This document shows, piece by piece, positions 22,931 through 29,334 of a stretch of 29,334 nt of DNA. The translations under genes were made by a program, and so were the position numbers. Every line of letters begins with the position of its first letter. Positions within the stretch are counted from its first letter, which is position 1. This DNA is from an uncultured Megamonas sp. (GTDB lineage: Bacteria > Bacillota > Negativicutes > Selenomonadales > Selenomonadaceae). The notes beneath the pieces are model-generated. The model had not been told where the DNA came from. It worked only from the letters and a program-made list of their open reading frames with translations, and did no database searches. Where the stretch lies: assembly GCA_900554895.1 (NCBI GenBank), contig USIX01000006.1, positions 1-29,334 of the forward strand, given 5' to 3'.

Positions 22931-24289
22931 TCATGCTTTTAGAACATCATTAGCTGTAAACTTCTTTAACAGTGATTTACGCGTTATATAAAACGTAATC
23001 ATAAGCGGCAGGCACGAACCGATCCAAGCCATCGGATTTGCCCAGCAGGCACCGATATAACCGAACATATCCACCAAAAACAAACCTGCTACAGCACGCA
23101 TGACAAGTTCCATAACACCTGCAAATGTCGGTACAATACTTTGACCCAGCCCCTGCAGCGTAAAACGGTAAATGAACAACAACGACAGTATCAAATAACA
23201 GGAACCGTTTACTATCAGATATAAATGACCGTACTCAACTACCTGCTGCTGTCCTTCGCCTACAAAAATCCGTATCAGTTCCGGACCCATAATTATATTG
23301 AAAATCCCGATGAATATGCTGAAACTGCCGGACATCAAAATACATTTATTTACGCCGCTTTTTATTCTGTCAATGCGGCCGGCACCGTAATTTTGCGCCG
23401 TATAAGCAGCCATCGCCATACCAAACGACATCAGAGGCATTACCGCAATCATATCTATTTTCTGCGCCGCAGCATATGCTGCTACCGCTACTTCACCCAG
23501 ATTATTAAGCGGCACCTGCAGAATAATCGCACCGATGGCAATTATGGACGATTGAAAACCCATCGGCAGACCAACACGCAGATGCTGCCATGCAAGAGAG
23601 CGGGAAATTTTCAAGTCGGACCATTTAAAATGCAGTTCCGGTATTTTTTTCTTAATATAATATACACAGCAGCAGCCATTGATAAACTGAGCCAATACCG
23701 TAGCAAAACCGGCTCCTTTTATTCCCCAGTCAAACCCGCCGATAAACAATACTTCCAGAATAATATTCAAAACACAGCCCATCATTAAAAAATACAGCGG
23801 CGTTTTACTGTTACCCAGCGCACGGATTAAATTGGTAGATGTATTGTTTATCATTGTAGCAAATATGCCCAGAAATATTATACTCAAAAAAGTGGTAGCC
23901 ATCTCCAGAACTTCCGGCGGCGTCTGCAACAATTCAAGCATAGGCCGGGCTATCGCTACGCCGATTACCGTCGTAATCAAAGCTATAACAATACTGAGCG
24001 TCGTACATGCGGCGGCACTGTGCTTCATACCTTCCATATCTTTTGCACCGAAACGTTGTCCCGTACAAATCGTAAGTCCCGTTGTAAAACCAAATACAAA
24101 TCCCAACATAAGAAACATTAGACAACCGCTGCACCCGACAGCTGCCAAAGCACTTACGCCCAGAAAACGGCCGACAAGCAGCGTATCACTGAGCAGATAC
24201 AGCTGCTGAAAGACATTTCCCAGGATTAAGGGCAAGGTGAACATTAAAATTAATTTAGCAGGACTTCCCGTTGTTAAATCTTTTACCAT
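22931..24289 (-). CDS. MATE-family efflux transporter
   Basis: A 452-residue membrane protein with about twelve hydrophobic segments in two MatE halves. It opens with LTTGSPAKLILMFTLPLILGNVFQQLYLLSDTLLVGRFLG-type sequence, very typical of the DinF/NorM-like MATE group common in Firmicutes, and contains the repeat-two segment MAMAAYTAQNYGAGRID. Such proteins export drugs or metabolites in exchange for Na+ or H+; substrate unknown. GAGGTGATATT precedes the ATG. No co-transcribed neighbour is evident. Confidence 0.95.
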   Translation of the reverse strand: MVKDLTTGSPAKLILMFTLPLILGNVFQQLYLLSDTLLVGRFLGVSALAAVGCSGCLMFLMLGFVFGFTTGLTICTGQRFGAKDMEGMKHSAAACTTLSIVIALITTVIGVAIARPMLELLQTPPEVLEMATTFLSIIFLGIFATMINNTSTNLIRALGNSKTPLYFLMMGCVLNIILEVLFIGGFDWGIKGAGFATVLAQFINGCCCVYYIKKKIPELHFKWSDLKISRSLAWQHLRVGLPMGFQSSIIAIGAIILQVPLNNLGEVAVAAYAAAQKIDMIAVMPLMSFGMAMAAYTAQNYGAGRIDRIKSGVNKCILMSGSFSIFIGIFNIIMGPELIRIFVGEGQQQVVEYGHLYLIVNGSCYLILSLLFIYRFTLQGLGQSIVPTFAGVMELVMRAVAGLFLVDMFGYIGACWANPMAWIGSCLPLMITFYITRKSLLKKFTANDVLKA

Positions 24290-24426
24290 AATATCACCTC
24301 ATTACGTAAATCTTCCTTCTAAATCAATTCTACCATTTCTACGTTTATTTTTCTTTTGAAAAGCAAAAGAAAAATAAATTAAAGAAAGTGCCATTCAGCG
24401 AAATACATGTTAAATATAACTGTTTC

Positions 24427-24496
24427 TTAATTTATTCTTATATTACCCAAAAAGAAATCTTTTAGTCCGCAGTCCATAAGAGATTTTCACTTTAAA
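24427..24496. repeat. Dispersed intergenic repeat, copy 2
   Basis: Second copy of the element at 3474-3580, with the blocks TTAATTTATTCTTATATT, AAAAAGAAATCTTTTAGT (24449-24466) and AGATTTTCACTTTAAA (24481-24496) in the same order. It lacks the 38-base insert of copy 1. A similar hairpin (TTTTTCTTTTG/CAAAAGAAAAA, about 24348-24375) lies just upstream instead. It fills most of the 225-bp gap between the YdcF-like and MATE genes. Confidence 0.7.
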
Positions 24497-24514
24497 AAGA
24501 AAAATGAACAATAA

Positions 24515-25273
24515 CTATTCAATATATTTCGTTACGAAAGTGCGCAGATTTTCCTGAAAATAAATTGCTGTAAATTCAAGTGCCTGTGAAGACGGTGCTA
24601 ATTTATTATAATGAAATACCTGATTTTTATTTACCATGTAATCACACGGATACGGTATAACCTCTACACCCAGTTTTCTAAAATTCTCCACTGCTCTTTC
24701 CATATGAAAGGCCGATGTTACGACAAGCGGTTCATGGTAACCGCGCGATTTCAATAAATTAAAGGTGTATTCTGCATTTTGTGTCGTATTCAAACTTTTA
24801 TTTTCCAATAAAATCATATCTTCCGATACACCCAGTTCCTTTAATATTCGCCTTGCAATATCTGCTTCCTTCCCGCTGTCTTCATGTATCTGCCCACCGG
24901 AAACAAGTATCGGTATGCCCAGTTTTTTCTGCAGACGGACGGCCGTAAGCAATCTGTTCGCCGGAATGCTGCAAAGTGTTCCCGTTCCGACAACATCTTT
25001 AGTGTCGCTTGTCGCCCCGCCCCCTAAAACTACGATTATATCCGCATTCGGCAGATTTTCCGGCGGTTCGTACTTATCCTCCAAAGAACCTATCAACATT
25101 CCGCCCACATATGAAGTTGAAGCTGCATAAAATAGCAGAGTAACGAATGTTATCGCTACCGCCATACGCGTTTGACGTCTTTTTCTGCAACAATAAGCCA
25201 AAAACAGAAACATTAAAAAGAATATTCCCGGCGGCAATATCCAGCTTGCTCCGAATTTTAAAATTTCAATCAT
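24515..25273 (-). CDS. YdcF family membrane protein (DUF218, ElyC/SanA-like)
   Basis: A 252-residue protein with two N-terminal membrane segments (ILPPGIFFLMFLFLAYC and MAVAITFVTLLFYAA) and an extracytoplasmic DUF218 domain. Conserved elements are ADIIVVLGGGATSD, GIPILVSGGQ, ILLENKSLNTTQNAEYT, VVTSAFHMERAVENF and VEVIPYPCDY. Relatives ElyC and SanA are linked to envelope integrity and polyprenyl-carrier or peptidoglycan metabolism; the biochemical activity is not settled. The ATG is preceded by AAAGGA. Confidence 0.9.
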   Translation of the reverse strand: MIEILKFGASWILPPGIFFLMFLFLAYCCRKRRQTRMAVAITFVTLLFYAASTSYVGGMLIGSLEDKYEPPENLPNADIIVVLGGGATSDTKDVVGTGTLCSIPANRLLTAVRLQKKLGIPILVSGGQIHEDSGKEADIARRILKELGVSEDMILLENKSLNTTQNAEYTFNLLKSRGYHEPLVVTSAFHMERAVENFRKLGVEVIPYPCDYMVNKNQVFHYNKLAPSSQALEFTAIYFQENLRTFVTKYIE

Positions 25274-25368
25274 AAAAATCCTTTCTTTTTCATAAATTAT
25301 TAGCTGCTAATCTAAAAATTTATGTTAAAATATTGTTAGTATATAATTATAGCACAGGAGGCTTTAAC

Positions 25369-25719
25369 ATGATTTTATCTGAACATGAAATCGTCCGCAA
25401 AGAAAAAGCAAACGGAGGCAAAGGTCATATCATCATTGAACACCTTTTAAATCAAGACCAGCTGCAAAATCAGTGCGGCATGTTCGCTCACGTTACGCTC
25501 GAACCAAACTGCTCTTTAGGCTATCACGAACATCACGGCAACGGTGAAGCTTATTATATCACAAAAGGCAGCGGTCTTTACAGTGATAACGGCAATATGG
25601 TCGAAGTTAAAGCAGGTGATGTTGTTTTCTGTCCGGACGGCGAAGGGCATGGCATCGAAAATACTTCCGCTACGGAAAATCTCGAATTCACTGCTTTAAT
25701 CGTTAATACTCCTAAATAA
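25369..25719 (+). CDS. Small single-domain cupin protein
   Basis: A 116-residue cupin starting at ATG 25369 with AGGAGG 8 nt upstream; the frame is open 12 codons farther but without a ribosome site. Both cupin motifs are complete: motif 1 GYHEHHGNGEAYYITKG (HxH, Glu) and motif 2 GDVVFCPDGEGHGIEN (His), which gives the four usual metal ligands. Enzymatic and binding roles are both known in this family; the substrate is unknown. It is a lone plus-strand gene between minus-strand genes, with its own terminator. Confidence 0.9.
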   Translation: MILSEHEIVRKEKANGGKGHIIIEHLLNQDQLQNQCGMFAHVTLEPNCSLGYHEHHGNGEAYYITKGSGLYSDNGNMVEVKAGDVVFCPDGEGHGIENTSATENLEFTALIVNTPK

Positions 25720-25726
25720 CAAAAGA

Positions 25727-25765
25727 AGCAGCAGCTAATCTATCAGATATCTATTAGCTGCTGCT
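25727..25765. terminator. Bidirectional terminator between the cupin and UDP-glucose dehydrogenase genes
   Basis: AGCAGCAGCTAAT (25727-25739) pairs perfectly with ATTAGCTGCTGCT (25753-25765) across 13 nt. TTTATTTT follows on the plus strand and TTCTTTT on the minus strand, so it serves both converging genes. Confidence 0.9.
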
Positions 25766-25780
25766 TTTATTTTAGCATAT

Positions 25781-27112
25781 TTATTTTTTCTGAACACCGA
25801 TTTGATAATATTTTAAATTATAGTTGTGCACGGTCTTTGCCTTATAAATATTTCTGCCGTCAAAAATAATATCGCCCTTCATACGCTCACCGATTTCCAT
25901 GAAATCAGGACTTTGGAATTCCTTCCATTCCGTTACGATAATCAAAGCATCCACGTCATTGAGCGCATCGTATTTATTTTTTATATACGTAATATTTTCA
26001 ACATCTTTTAAATAGAAAGATTTCGCTGTCTCCATAGCCTGCGGGTCATACGCTCTTATCTGCGCGCCGCGCTTTGTCAGTTCCTCAATCAAACGTATTG
26101 CCGGTGCTTCACGCATATCATCCGTTCCCGGTTTAAAAGCCAGTCCCCATACAGCAAAACATTTTCCGTGTAAATCCTCACCGAAAACAGCTGTTATTTT
26201 ATGCACAAGCACCATTTTCTGCCGTGCATTCACGTTTTCCACCGAAAACAGCAGCTCCGGTTCGTAATTATATTGTCGGCTCGTCTTTATAAGTGCTTTA
26301 ACATCTTTCGGAAAACAGCTTCCTCCATAACCGCACCCCGGATTTAAGAAACTGTAGCCTATACGCGAATCACTTGCTATGCCGCGTCTTACTTTATTTA
26401 TATCAGCACCTACTTTTTCACTGATATTGGCAATTTCATTGATAAAAGAGATTTTCGTAGCCAGCATGGCATTCGCTGCATATTTCGTAAGCTCAGCACT
26501 TTTTATATCCATTGTTACAAAAAATTCACTGGAACGTATAAACGGTTCGTACAATTCCTGCATAACCTCAATGGATTTCTGATTTTCTGAACCGATAACC
26601 ACTCTATCCGGATGCATGAAATCCTGACAGGCATTGCCTTCTTTCAAAAATTCCGGATTGGAAATAACATCAAAATGCAGACTGCTGCCGCGTTTTGTAA
26701 GCTCTTCCTGTACAGCTTCGCGCACCATGTCGCCCGTCCCTACAGGAACAGTTGATTTATCCACAATATACATATCATGTACCATGTACTTGCCGATTTG
26801 ACGCGCCGCATTCATTACATACTGCAAATCGGCACTGCCGTCTTCTCCCATCGGCGTACCGACGGCAATAAAACAAATATCACTTTTTTGCAAAGCTTCT
26901 TTTATATCTGTAGTAAAACTAAGATTGCCCCGTTCCTGAGCCGATTTCACCATTTTATCCAAACCCGGCTCAAATATAGGAATAATACCTTTATTCAGCT
27001 TATCGATTTTTTCCTTTACTACATCTACACAAATAACATTATTGCCTGTAGCCGCAAAACAAGTACCGGTAACAAGACCGACATATCCTGTCCCAATCAT
27101 TGCAACTCTCAT
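25781..27112 (-). CDS. ugd: UDP-glucose 6-dehydrogenase
   Basis: Oxidises UDP-glucose to UDP-glucuronate with two NAD+ per cycle. 443 residues. The N-terminal Rossmann motif is GTGYVG (7-12). Active-site residues visible are Glu154-containing NPEFLKEG, Lys210 in ELTKYAANAM and the nucleophile Cys266 in GYGGSCFPKD. A C-terminal UDP-binding domain follows (KCFAVWGLAFKPGTDDMREAPA). UDP-glucuronate usually feeds capsule, exopolysaccharide or LPS sugars; no glycosyltransferase genes are adjacent. AGAGGTG precedes the ATG. Confidence 0.97.
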   Translation of the reverse strand: MRVAMIGTGYVGLVTGTCFAATGNNVICVDVVKEKIDKLNKGIIPIFEPGLDKMVKSAQERGNLSFTTDIKEALQKSDICFIAVGTPMGEDGSADLQYVMNAARQIGKYMVHDMYIVDKSTVPVGTGDMVREAVQEELTKRGSSLHFDVISNPEFLKEGNACQDFMHPDRVVIGSENQKSIEVMQELYEPFIRSSEFFVTMDIKSAELTKYAANAMLATKISFINEIANISEKVGADINKVRRGIASDSRIGYSFLNPGCGYGGSCFPKDVKALIKTSRQYNYEPELLFSVENVNARQKMVLVHKITAVFGEDLHGKCFAVWGLAFKPGTDDMREAPAIRLIEELTKRGAQIRAYDPQAMETAKSFYLKDVENITYIKNKYDALNDVDALIIVTEWKEFQSPDFMEIGERMKGDIIFDGRNIYKAKTVHNYNLKYYQIGVQKK

Positions 27113-27155
27113 TAATTACACCTCTATAATCATTTCTTATTATTAACTCAATATA

Positions 27156-27184
27156 CTTATATAGTTTGCCGTATTTTGCTTCAA
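27156..27184 (-). promoter_or_regulatory. Promoter of the UDP-glucose dehydrogenase gene
   Basis: On the minus strand TTGAAG (27184-27179), 17 bp, TATAAG (27161-27156), 44 bp before the ATG. Confidence 0.55.
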
Positions 27185-27199
27185 ATAGCAAGAAATTTA

Positions 27200-27229
27200 T
27201 TTACAAACTGCATATCATAAGCCTATAAT
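27200..27229 (+). promoter_or_regulatory. Promoter of the TSCPD-hisJ-like operon
   Basis: TTTACA (27200-27205), 18 bp, TATAAT (27224-27229), 40 bp before the ATG at 27270. It is divergent from the ugd promoter. Confidence 0.6.
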
Positions 27230-27269
27230 ACATACATAATTGTAAACTAAAAAAGGAATGTGATACTTC

Positions 27270-27524
27270 ATGAAAAATTTTTCTTATACTACTTCAGGAA
27301 CTTGTTCTCAGCAGATAAATTTCAACCTTGATGACCAAAACCGCATCCACAATCTGGAATTTATCGGCGGCTGCAACGGCAATCTGCAGGGTATCAGCCA
27401 TCTCGTCGAAAACGAAGAAGCACAAACTGTAATCCAAAAATGCAGCGGCATCCGCTGCGGCATGAAAACAACATCCTGTCCTGACCAGCTGGCAAAAGCT
27501 CTGTCACTGGCATTACAAAAATAA
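27270..27524 (+). CDS. TSCPD domain-containing protein (TIGR03905-type)
   Basis: An 84-residue protein that is essentially one TSCPD domain, named after the segment TSCPDQLAKAL seen at its C-terminus. Conserved cysteines occur in GTCSQQINF, IGGCNGN, QKCSGIRCGMKTTSC, suggesting metal binding. The domain is also found at the C-terminus of class II ribonucleotide reductases; the stand-alone form has no established role. AAAAGGAATG precedes the start. The next gene begins 9 bp after the stop, so they are co-transcribed. Confidence 0.88.
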   Translation: MKNFSYTTSGTCSQQINFNLDDQNRIHNLEFIGGCNGNLQGISHLVENEEAQTVIQKCSGIRCGMKTTSCPDQLAKALSLALQK

Positions 27525-27533
27525 GGTGATACT

Positions 27534-28304
27534 ATGCTTTTTGATACACATCTTCATACAAAATTCTCCGCCGACTCCGATATGCTTCTAAAAGACGCTA
27601 TATCCGCCGCTCAAAAACTGAATATCGGTCTTGTCGTAACGGAACATCTTGATTTTGATTATCCCGGCGACGATATTTTTGAATTTGACCCACAAAAATA
27701 CATGGCGCAGTACTCTCCTTTCCGCAACGATAAATTATACCTTGGTATCGAAGTGGGCATGCAGGAACATACGCTTGAAGCAAGCCGTCAATTCATCGAA
27801 AAAGCACCGTTTGACCAGATTATCTGCTCTGTCCATCTATTAGACGACAATGATTTATATTATAAATCCTGTTATACAGAAGATAAACAGACCGTCTATC
27901 TGAATTACCTTTCCTCTATGGCAAAGCTCATCGCCAAGCACGATTTTGCCAATATATTGGGACATATAGACTACATCTGCCGCTACGCACCGTATACGCC
28001 GTCCGATATTACCCTGGAGGAATTCGGACAGGCCGTTGACATCGTCTGGAAAACGGTCATTGATAAAGGTATTATTCCCGAATTGAATACAAGAAGATTT
28101 AACAATACTAATAATATACAGCCATTATTAAAATTATATGAACGATATGCTGCACTCGGCGGAAAATACGTCTCACTCGGTTCTGATGCCCATAAAAGTG
28201 AAAATATCGGTTTTAAACTGCAGGAGGCCGCTGATTTTATCGCGCAGTTCAATCTAAAACCTGTTTATTTTGTTAATCGCCAGATGCAACTATGTAAAAT
28301 ATGA
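27534..28304 (+). CDS. PHP-domain histidinol-phosphatase-like phosphoesterase
   Basis: A 256-residue PHP-family enzyme. Metal ligands are seen in DTHLHTKFSADSD (His6, His8), VVTEHLDFD, LGIEVGMQ, CSVHLLDD, LGHIDYICRYAPY and SLGSDAHKSENIG. This matches HisJ/HisK-type histidinol phosphatase, which acts in histidine synthesis, but other PHP phosphoesterases look alike and no other his gene is nearby, so the substrate is provisional. AAGGTGATACT precedes the ATG, overlapping the end of the TSCPD gene's stop region. Confidence 0.85.
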   Translation: MLFDTHLHTKFSADSDMLLKDAISAAQKLNIGLVVTEHLDFDYPGDDIFEFDPQKYMAQYSPFRNDKLYLGIEVGMQEHTLEASRQFIEKAPFDQIICSVHLLDDNDLYYKSCYTEDKQTVYLNYLSSMAKLIAKHDFANILGHIDYICRYAPYTPSDITLEEFGQAVDIVWKTVIDKGIIPELNTRRFNNTNNIQPLLKLYERYAALGGKYVSLGSDAHKSENIGFKLQEAADFIAQFNLKPVYFVNRQMQLCKI

Positions 28305-28388
28305 TATCTATTCATATCCATATGTGATAAAATAACATCATCACAATAAATAATTCAAGTTAAAATAAATAATGAAAAGAGGGTTAGT

Positions 28389-29334
28389 ATGTCTTTAAAA
28401 AAAGTTATTTCCACCGGTTTGTGCGTTTCTCTACTGTTTAGTTCAACACCGCTTGCCTTTGCTGAAACGTTAAACAGTACCAACACCACGCAACCAGCTG
28501 TAACGTATACCATACCGGATGCTTCCACGCTGCAGTCTAAATTGCAGCTTGTTGAACAGTCCGTATATGGACAGGGACAGACTGGCGCACTGCTTTCACG
28601 CATCAGCCGACTGGAAAATGATTTCTACGGCAAAACCTCCGGCAGCAATACAGCAATCAGCGACCGTATCAACACACTGTACTCTACGATGTTTGACAAC
28701 AGTATTCGTCCGTCTGCCATAACGCAAATGAACGGTATTGAATGGTTTTTAAGCGGTCACGTTTCCATAAAATCCATAACGGACAGAATAACGGCACTTG
28801 AAACTACTCTTTACGGCAAAGCTGCTTCCGGCACACTGCAAAAACGCATGAACGATTTGGCACTGCTCGCCTACGGCAATTCCGACGCCAAAACACCTCT
28901 TGTCTCCACTTCCATTCCAGCTGACACCTTAATCAAGATAAAGCTTGTTACGCCGCTTAACAGTGAAACGACAAAAGCCGGCGATATCGTAAAATTTCAG
29001 GCAGCAGAAGATATTGTTTACAATGGTAAATTAATTGTCGCTGCCGGTTCTCCCGGTGAAGGCGTCGTAACAAAAGTAAAGGGAGCACAGAATTTCGGCA
29101 GAAATGGTGAAATAGATGTCGATTTTCAGCAGATTCAATCCTTCGACGGCACAACTTTAAAAACTTTCCTCGGCGATAAAGCCAAAATGGAAATCAAAAA
29201 TCTTGCTTATGCAGCCGGTGCCAGCGTAGCCGGTATCGCTCTTCTCGGTCCAATCGGCATTGTCGGCGGTATTTTCGTCCAGGGCAAAGACGTTGATTTG
29301 CCTGCCGGAACGGAAGCATATATTCAGACAAAAG
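28389..29334 (+). CDS. Secreted repeat protein with C-terminal beta domain, incomplete at window end
   Basis: An open frame of at least 315 codons running off the right edge. GAGGG lies 5 nt before the ATG. A signal peptide ends near AFA (residues 1-25). Residues about 49-163 hold imperfect repeats of roughly 22 residues with the pattern RIxxLExxhYGkxxsG (RISRLENDFYGKTSGS, RITALETTLYGKAASG, RMNDLALLAYGNS and weaker units). Next comes a beta-rich segment (PADTLIKIKLVTPLNSETTKA) resembling SAF/antifreeze-like or FlgA-like folds, then a glycine-rich hydrophobic stretch (AYAAGASVAGIALLGPIGIVGG). I do not recognise a named family. It is likely an envelope protein. Confidence 0.75.
   Translation, partial: MSLKKVISTGLCVSLLFSSTPLAFAETLNSTNTTQPAVTYTIPDASTLQSKLQLVEQSVYGQGQTGALLSRISRLENDFYGKTSGSNTAISDRINTLYSTMFDNSIRPSAITQMNGIEWFLSGHVSIKSITDRITALETTLYGKAASGTLQKRMNDLALLAYGNSDAKTPLVSTSIPADTLIKIKLVTPLNSETTKAGDIVKFQAAEDIVYNGKLIVAAGSPGEGVVTKVKGAQNFGRNGEIDVDFQQIQSFDGTTLKTFLGDKAKMEIKNLAYAAGASVAGIALLGPIGIVGGIFVQGKDVDLPAGTEAYIQTK

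Noticed and set aside
25298..25310. ATTAGCTGCTAAT palindrome upstream of the cupin gene as an operator
   Set aside because: Short, imperfectly symmetric, and no second copy at a promoter; its similarity to the nearby terminator arm may be chance.
1..29334. CRISPR arrays, tRNA or rRNA genes, restriction-modification or toxin-antitoxin systems
   Set aside because: No regularly spaced repeats, no cloverleaf-like tRNA sequence or rRNA motifs noticed on reading, and no matching protein motifs apart from the lone Uma2 nuclease.

Overview
The window looks like a low-GC, Gram-negative-type Firmicute, most likely a Negativicutes member (Selenomonadales-like). The evidence is AT-rich intergenic DNA, strong Firmicute-style AGGAGG/AGGTGATA ribosome sites, an oxygen-sensitive iron-sulfur L-serine dehydratase, many PTS and BglG/MtlR-type components, and yet a secretin, which implies an outer membrane. 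The genus cannot be fixed from sequence alone. There are no rRNA or tRNA genes, no CRISPR array and no intact insertion sequence. Most of the window is ordinary chromosomal housekeeping DNA, largely on the minus strand.

Region 1 (1-1433) is the most interesting part. A tyrosine recombinase gene is bracketed by a perfect 17-bp inverted repeat (53-69 and 1324-1340). Between the recombinase start and the right repeat lies a near-consensus promoter (1284-1311) that now points right, into a strong terminator (1401-1433) with no gene in between. The left repeat contains a ribosome binding site and is followed at once by an ATG of a leftward gene that runs toward the window edge. Inversion between the repeats would place the promoter in front of that leftward gene. 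This looks like a self-contained phase-variation switch seen in its OFF orientation.

Region 2 (1449-6619), all minus strand: a GH18-like secreted hydrolase followed by an EamA transporter; a DUF697-like protein upstream of the two-subunit L-serine dehydratase (sdaAB, sdaAA); and a hemolysin III family membrane protein. Region 3 (6733-11213) is a complete phosphate operon pstS-pstC-pstA-pstB-phoU, with TTTACA repeats resembling PhoP boxes upstream of pstS and a terminator-like hairpin after pstS. Divergent from it are a zinc-ribbon membrane protein and yajQ.

Region 4 (12464-16991) is an ascorbate-type (SgaT/UlaA-like) PTS operon (IIA-IIC-IIB) behind a PRD-containing activator. Both the operon and the activator gene have the same 14-bp sequence exactly 23 nt upstream of a -10 box, which suggests one shared activator site. 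Region 5 (17051-19822) has a Uma2-family nuclease, a 19-bp inverted repeat, and a two-gene secretin plus PilP/GspC-like pair. A 3' fragment of a Uma2 gene lies 5 kb away at 12365-12412.

Region 6 (19832-27112): glucose-6-phosphate isomerase, phosphoglucomutase/phosphomannomutase, a MATE exporter, a YdcF-like protein, a cupin and UDP-glucose dehydrogenase, so several genes serve sugar-phosphate and cell-surface polysaccharide precursor supply. Region 7 (27200-29334), plus strand: a TSCPD-domain protein, a PHP-type histidinol phosphatase and the 5' part of a secreted repeat protein cut by the window end. A dispersed intergenic repeat occurs at 3474-3580 and 24427-24496.
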